Part shown: in pieces, positions 63,394 to 64,000 of the stretch
Layout of the letters: each line of letters starts with the position of its first letter
Numbering within the stretch: position 1 is the stretch's first letter
From: Desulfatibacillum alkenivorans DSM 16219
Lineage (GTDB): Bacteria; Desulfobacterota; Desulfobacteria; Desulfobacterales; Desulfatibacillaceae
DNA: 64,000 bases
Reading direction: 5' to 3'
Assembly (NCBI RefSeq): GCF_900142135.1
Contig: NZ_FQZU01000016.1
Span: 1-64,000 of the forward strand
Position numbers and translations under genes: made by a program
The notes under the pieces: generated by a model
Database searches by the model: none
Told to the model about the DNA's origin: nothing
What the model saw: the letters and a program-made list of their open reading frames with translations, nothing else

Positions 63394-64000
63394 TTAAATC
63401 AAAGCCGCTTTCCCCATCATTTTCTGTTTGATTTTGGAGACGTTTCCCGCAATGCGGCCGGAAAAGATCAGGTCGTTCAAGGTTACGGCCAGTTCACTCC
63501 CTTCCTCCGGTTTCACGTCTTCTAAAATCGTTTGCGCGACTTCCAAAGCCTTTTTGGACATAAAGCGGAACGCAACCGGAATCATGGCCAGGTCCGGGTC
63601 GGGCGTTCCTCTATCTAGCTTTTCCGCTCCGTGCAGGGCCAGGGCGAACAAACCTTTGCACAGGGAAAGGTAAAGCCCCAGGGCTTCCAGCTTTTCATCC
63701 GACGGCTTTCCGGCTTTTTTCAGTTGCTCGGCCAGCAATACCCCAATGCGGTCCATGCCGCCGCACACAGGCCCCATCATGAGGATGTCTTCCGTATCCC
63801 GAAAGGCTTTGACAATGGCTTCATACCCCTGATTGAAAGGTCCGAGCACGGCGCTTTCAGGAACCTTGCACGCTTCCAGGACGATTCCACCATGGGGCGA
63901 AGGCTTGAAAAAGTCCAGGGCCATGTTTTCGCCCACGGTCAGGCCCGGGGTTTCGCGGGGGACCAAAAAGGCGGTAAACTGCTTTTTCTCTTCTTTCTCA
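63394..64000 (-). CDS. Acyl-CoA dehydrogenase, C-terminal part (cut by window edge)
   Basis: The frame is open to the right edge, so the start is outside. The visible 202 residues include the end of the beta domain (FTAFLVPRETPGLTVGEN, then LEACKVPESAVLG) and the helical C-terminal domain that binds FAD and acyl-CoA. The helical part contains AFRDTEDILMMGPVCGG in place of the usual catalytic-base region and is more divergent than housekeeping enzymes. The C terminus, VSKIKQKMMGKAALI, resembles the ETF-linked acyl-CoA dehydrogenases of sulfate reducers. The enzyme would oxidise an acyl-CoA in beta-oxidation or a related pathway. Substrate is unknown. Confidence 0.85.
   Translation of the reverse strand, partial: EKEEKKQFTAFLVPRETPGLTVGENMALDFFKPSPHGGIVLEACKVPESAVLGPFNQGYEAIVKAFRDTEDILMMGPVCGGMDRIGVLLAEQLKKAGKPSDEKLEALGLYLSLCKGLFALALHGAEKLDRGTPDPDLAMIPVAFRFMSKKALEVAQTILEDVKPEEGSELAVTLNDLIFSGRIAGNVSKIKQKMMGKAALI

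Overview
The window looks like a chromosomal segment of a Gram-negative deltaproteobacterium of the sulfate-reducer type. Outer-membrane machinery (secretin, RND efflux with outer-membrane factor), a sigma-54 activator with a clean -24/-12 promoter, acyl-CoA dehydrogenase and acyl-CoA ligase genes, and moderate GC all fit; Desulfatibacillum or a close relative is my guess, not something I can prove here.

Bases 1-17,500 are an accessory anti-phage region. It opens with the 3' part of an IS630-type transposase (split at an A8 run) and a small lipoprotein gene. A WYL-domain regulator precedes a complete type I Zorya operon: zorA and zorB (membrane motor), zorC (EH-signature protein) and zorD (SNF2 helicase with an Mrr-like nuclease). 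The tail of ZorA carries an exact 185-residue-period duplication. Next come a uracil-DNA-glycosylase-like protein with four candidate Fe-S cysteines, an ADP-ribosylglycohydrolase, the McrB/McrC modification-dependent restriction pair, and an ARPP-1-type protein. An initiator tRNA gene with its terminator closes the region. A 19-base near-identical direct repeat lies at both sides (857 and 16180).

Bases 17,850-28,463 (mostly minus strand) hold a roughly 2,080-residue secreted beta-helix/DUF11/dockerin protein, a YggU-family protein, an Elp3-like radical SAM protein and penicillin-binding protein 1A.

Bases 28,931-52,286 form an MSHA-like type IV pilus locus: MshI-, J-, K-, L-, M-, E- and G-like genes, a membrane-bound sigma-54 activator, a sigma-54-dependent pilin, an ECF sigma factor with a possible anti-sigma partner, two minor pilins and a 1,167-residue protein that fuses MshO-, MshP- and possibly MshQ-like parts. 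A minus-strand block inside the locus encodes a TMTC-like membrane glycosyltransferase candidate, a flippase-like membrane protein and a polyprenyl-phosphate-sugar-synthase-like GT2, which suggests glycosylation of pilin or envelope. PAP2 and Lgt-like lipid enzymes follow.

Bases 52,551-64,000 hold a frameshifted acyl-CoA ligase gene, an RND efflux operon (TetR regulator, adaptor, pump, outer-membrane factor) with a palindromic operator and a terminator, a J-domain/ParA-type ATPase fusion whose 3' end is duplicated around a REP-like hairpin, a small membrane protein, and an acyl-CoA dehydrogenase cut by the window edge.
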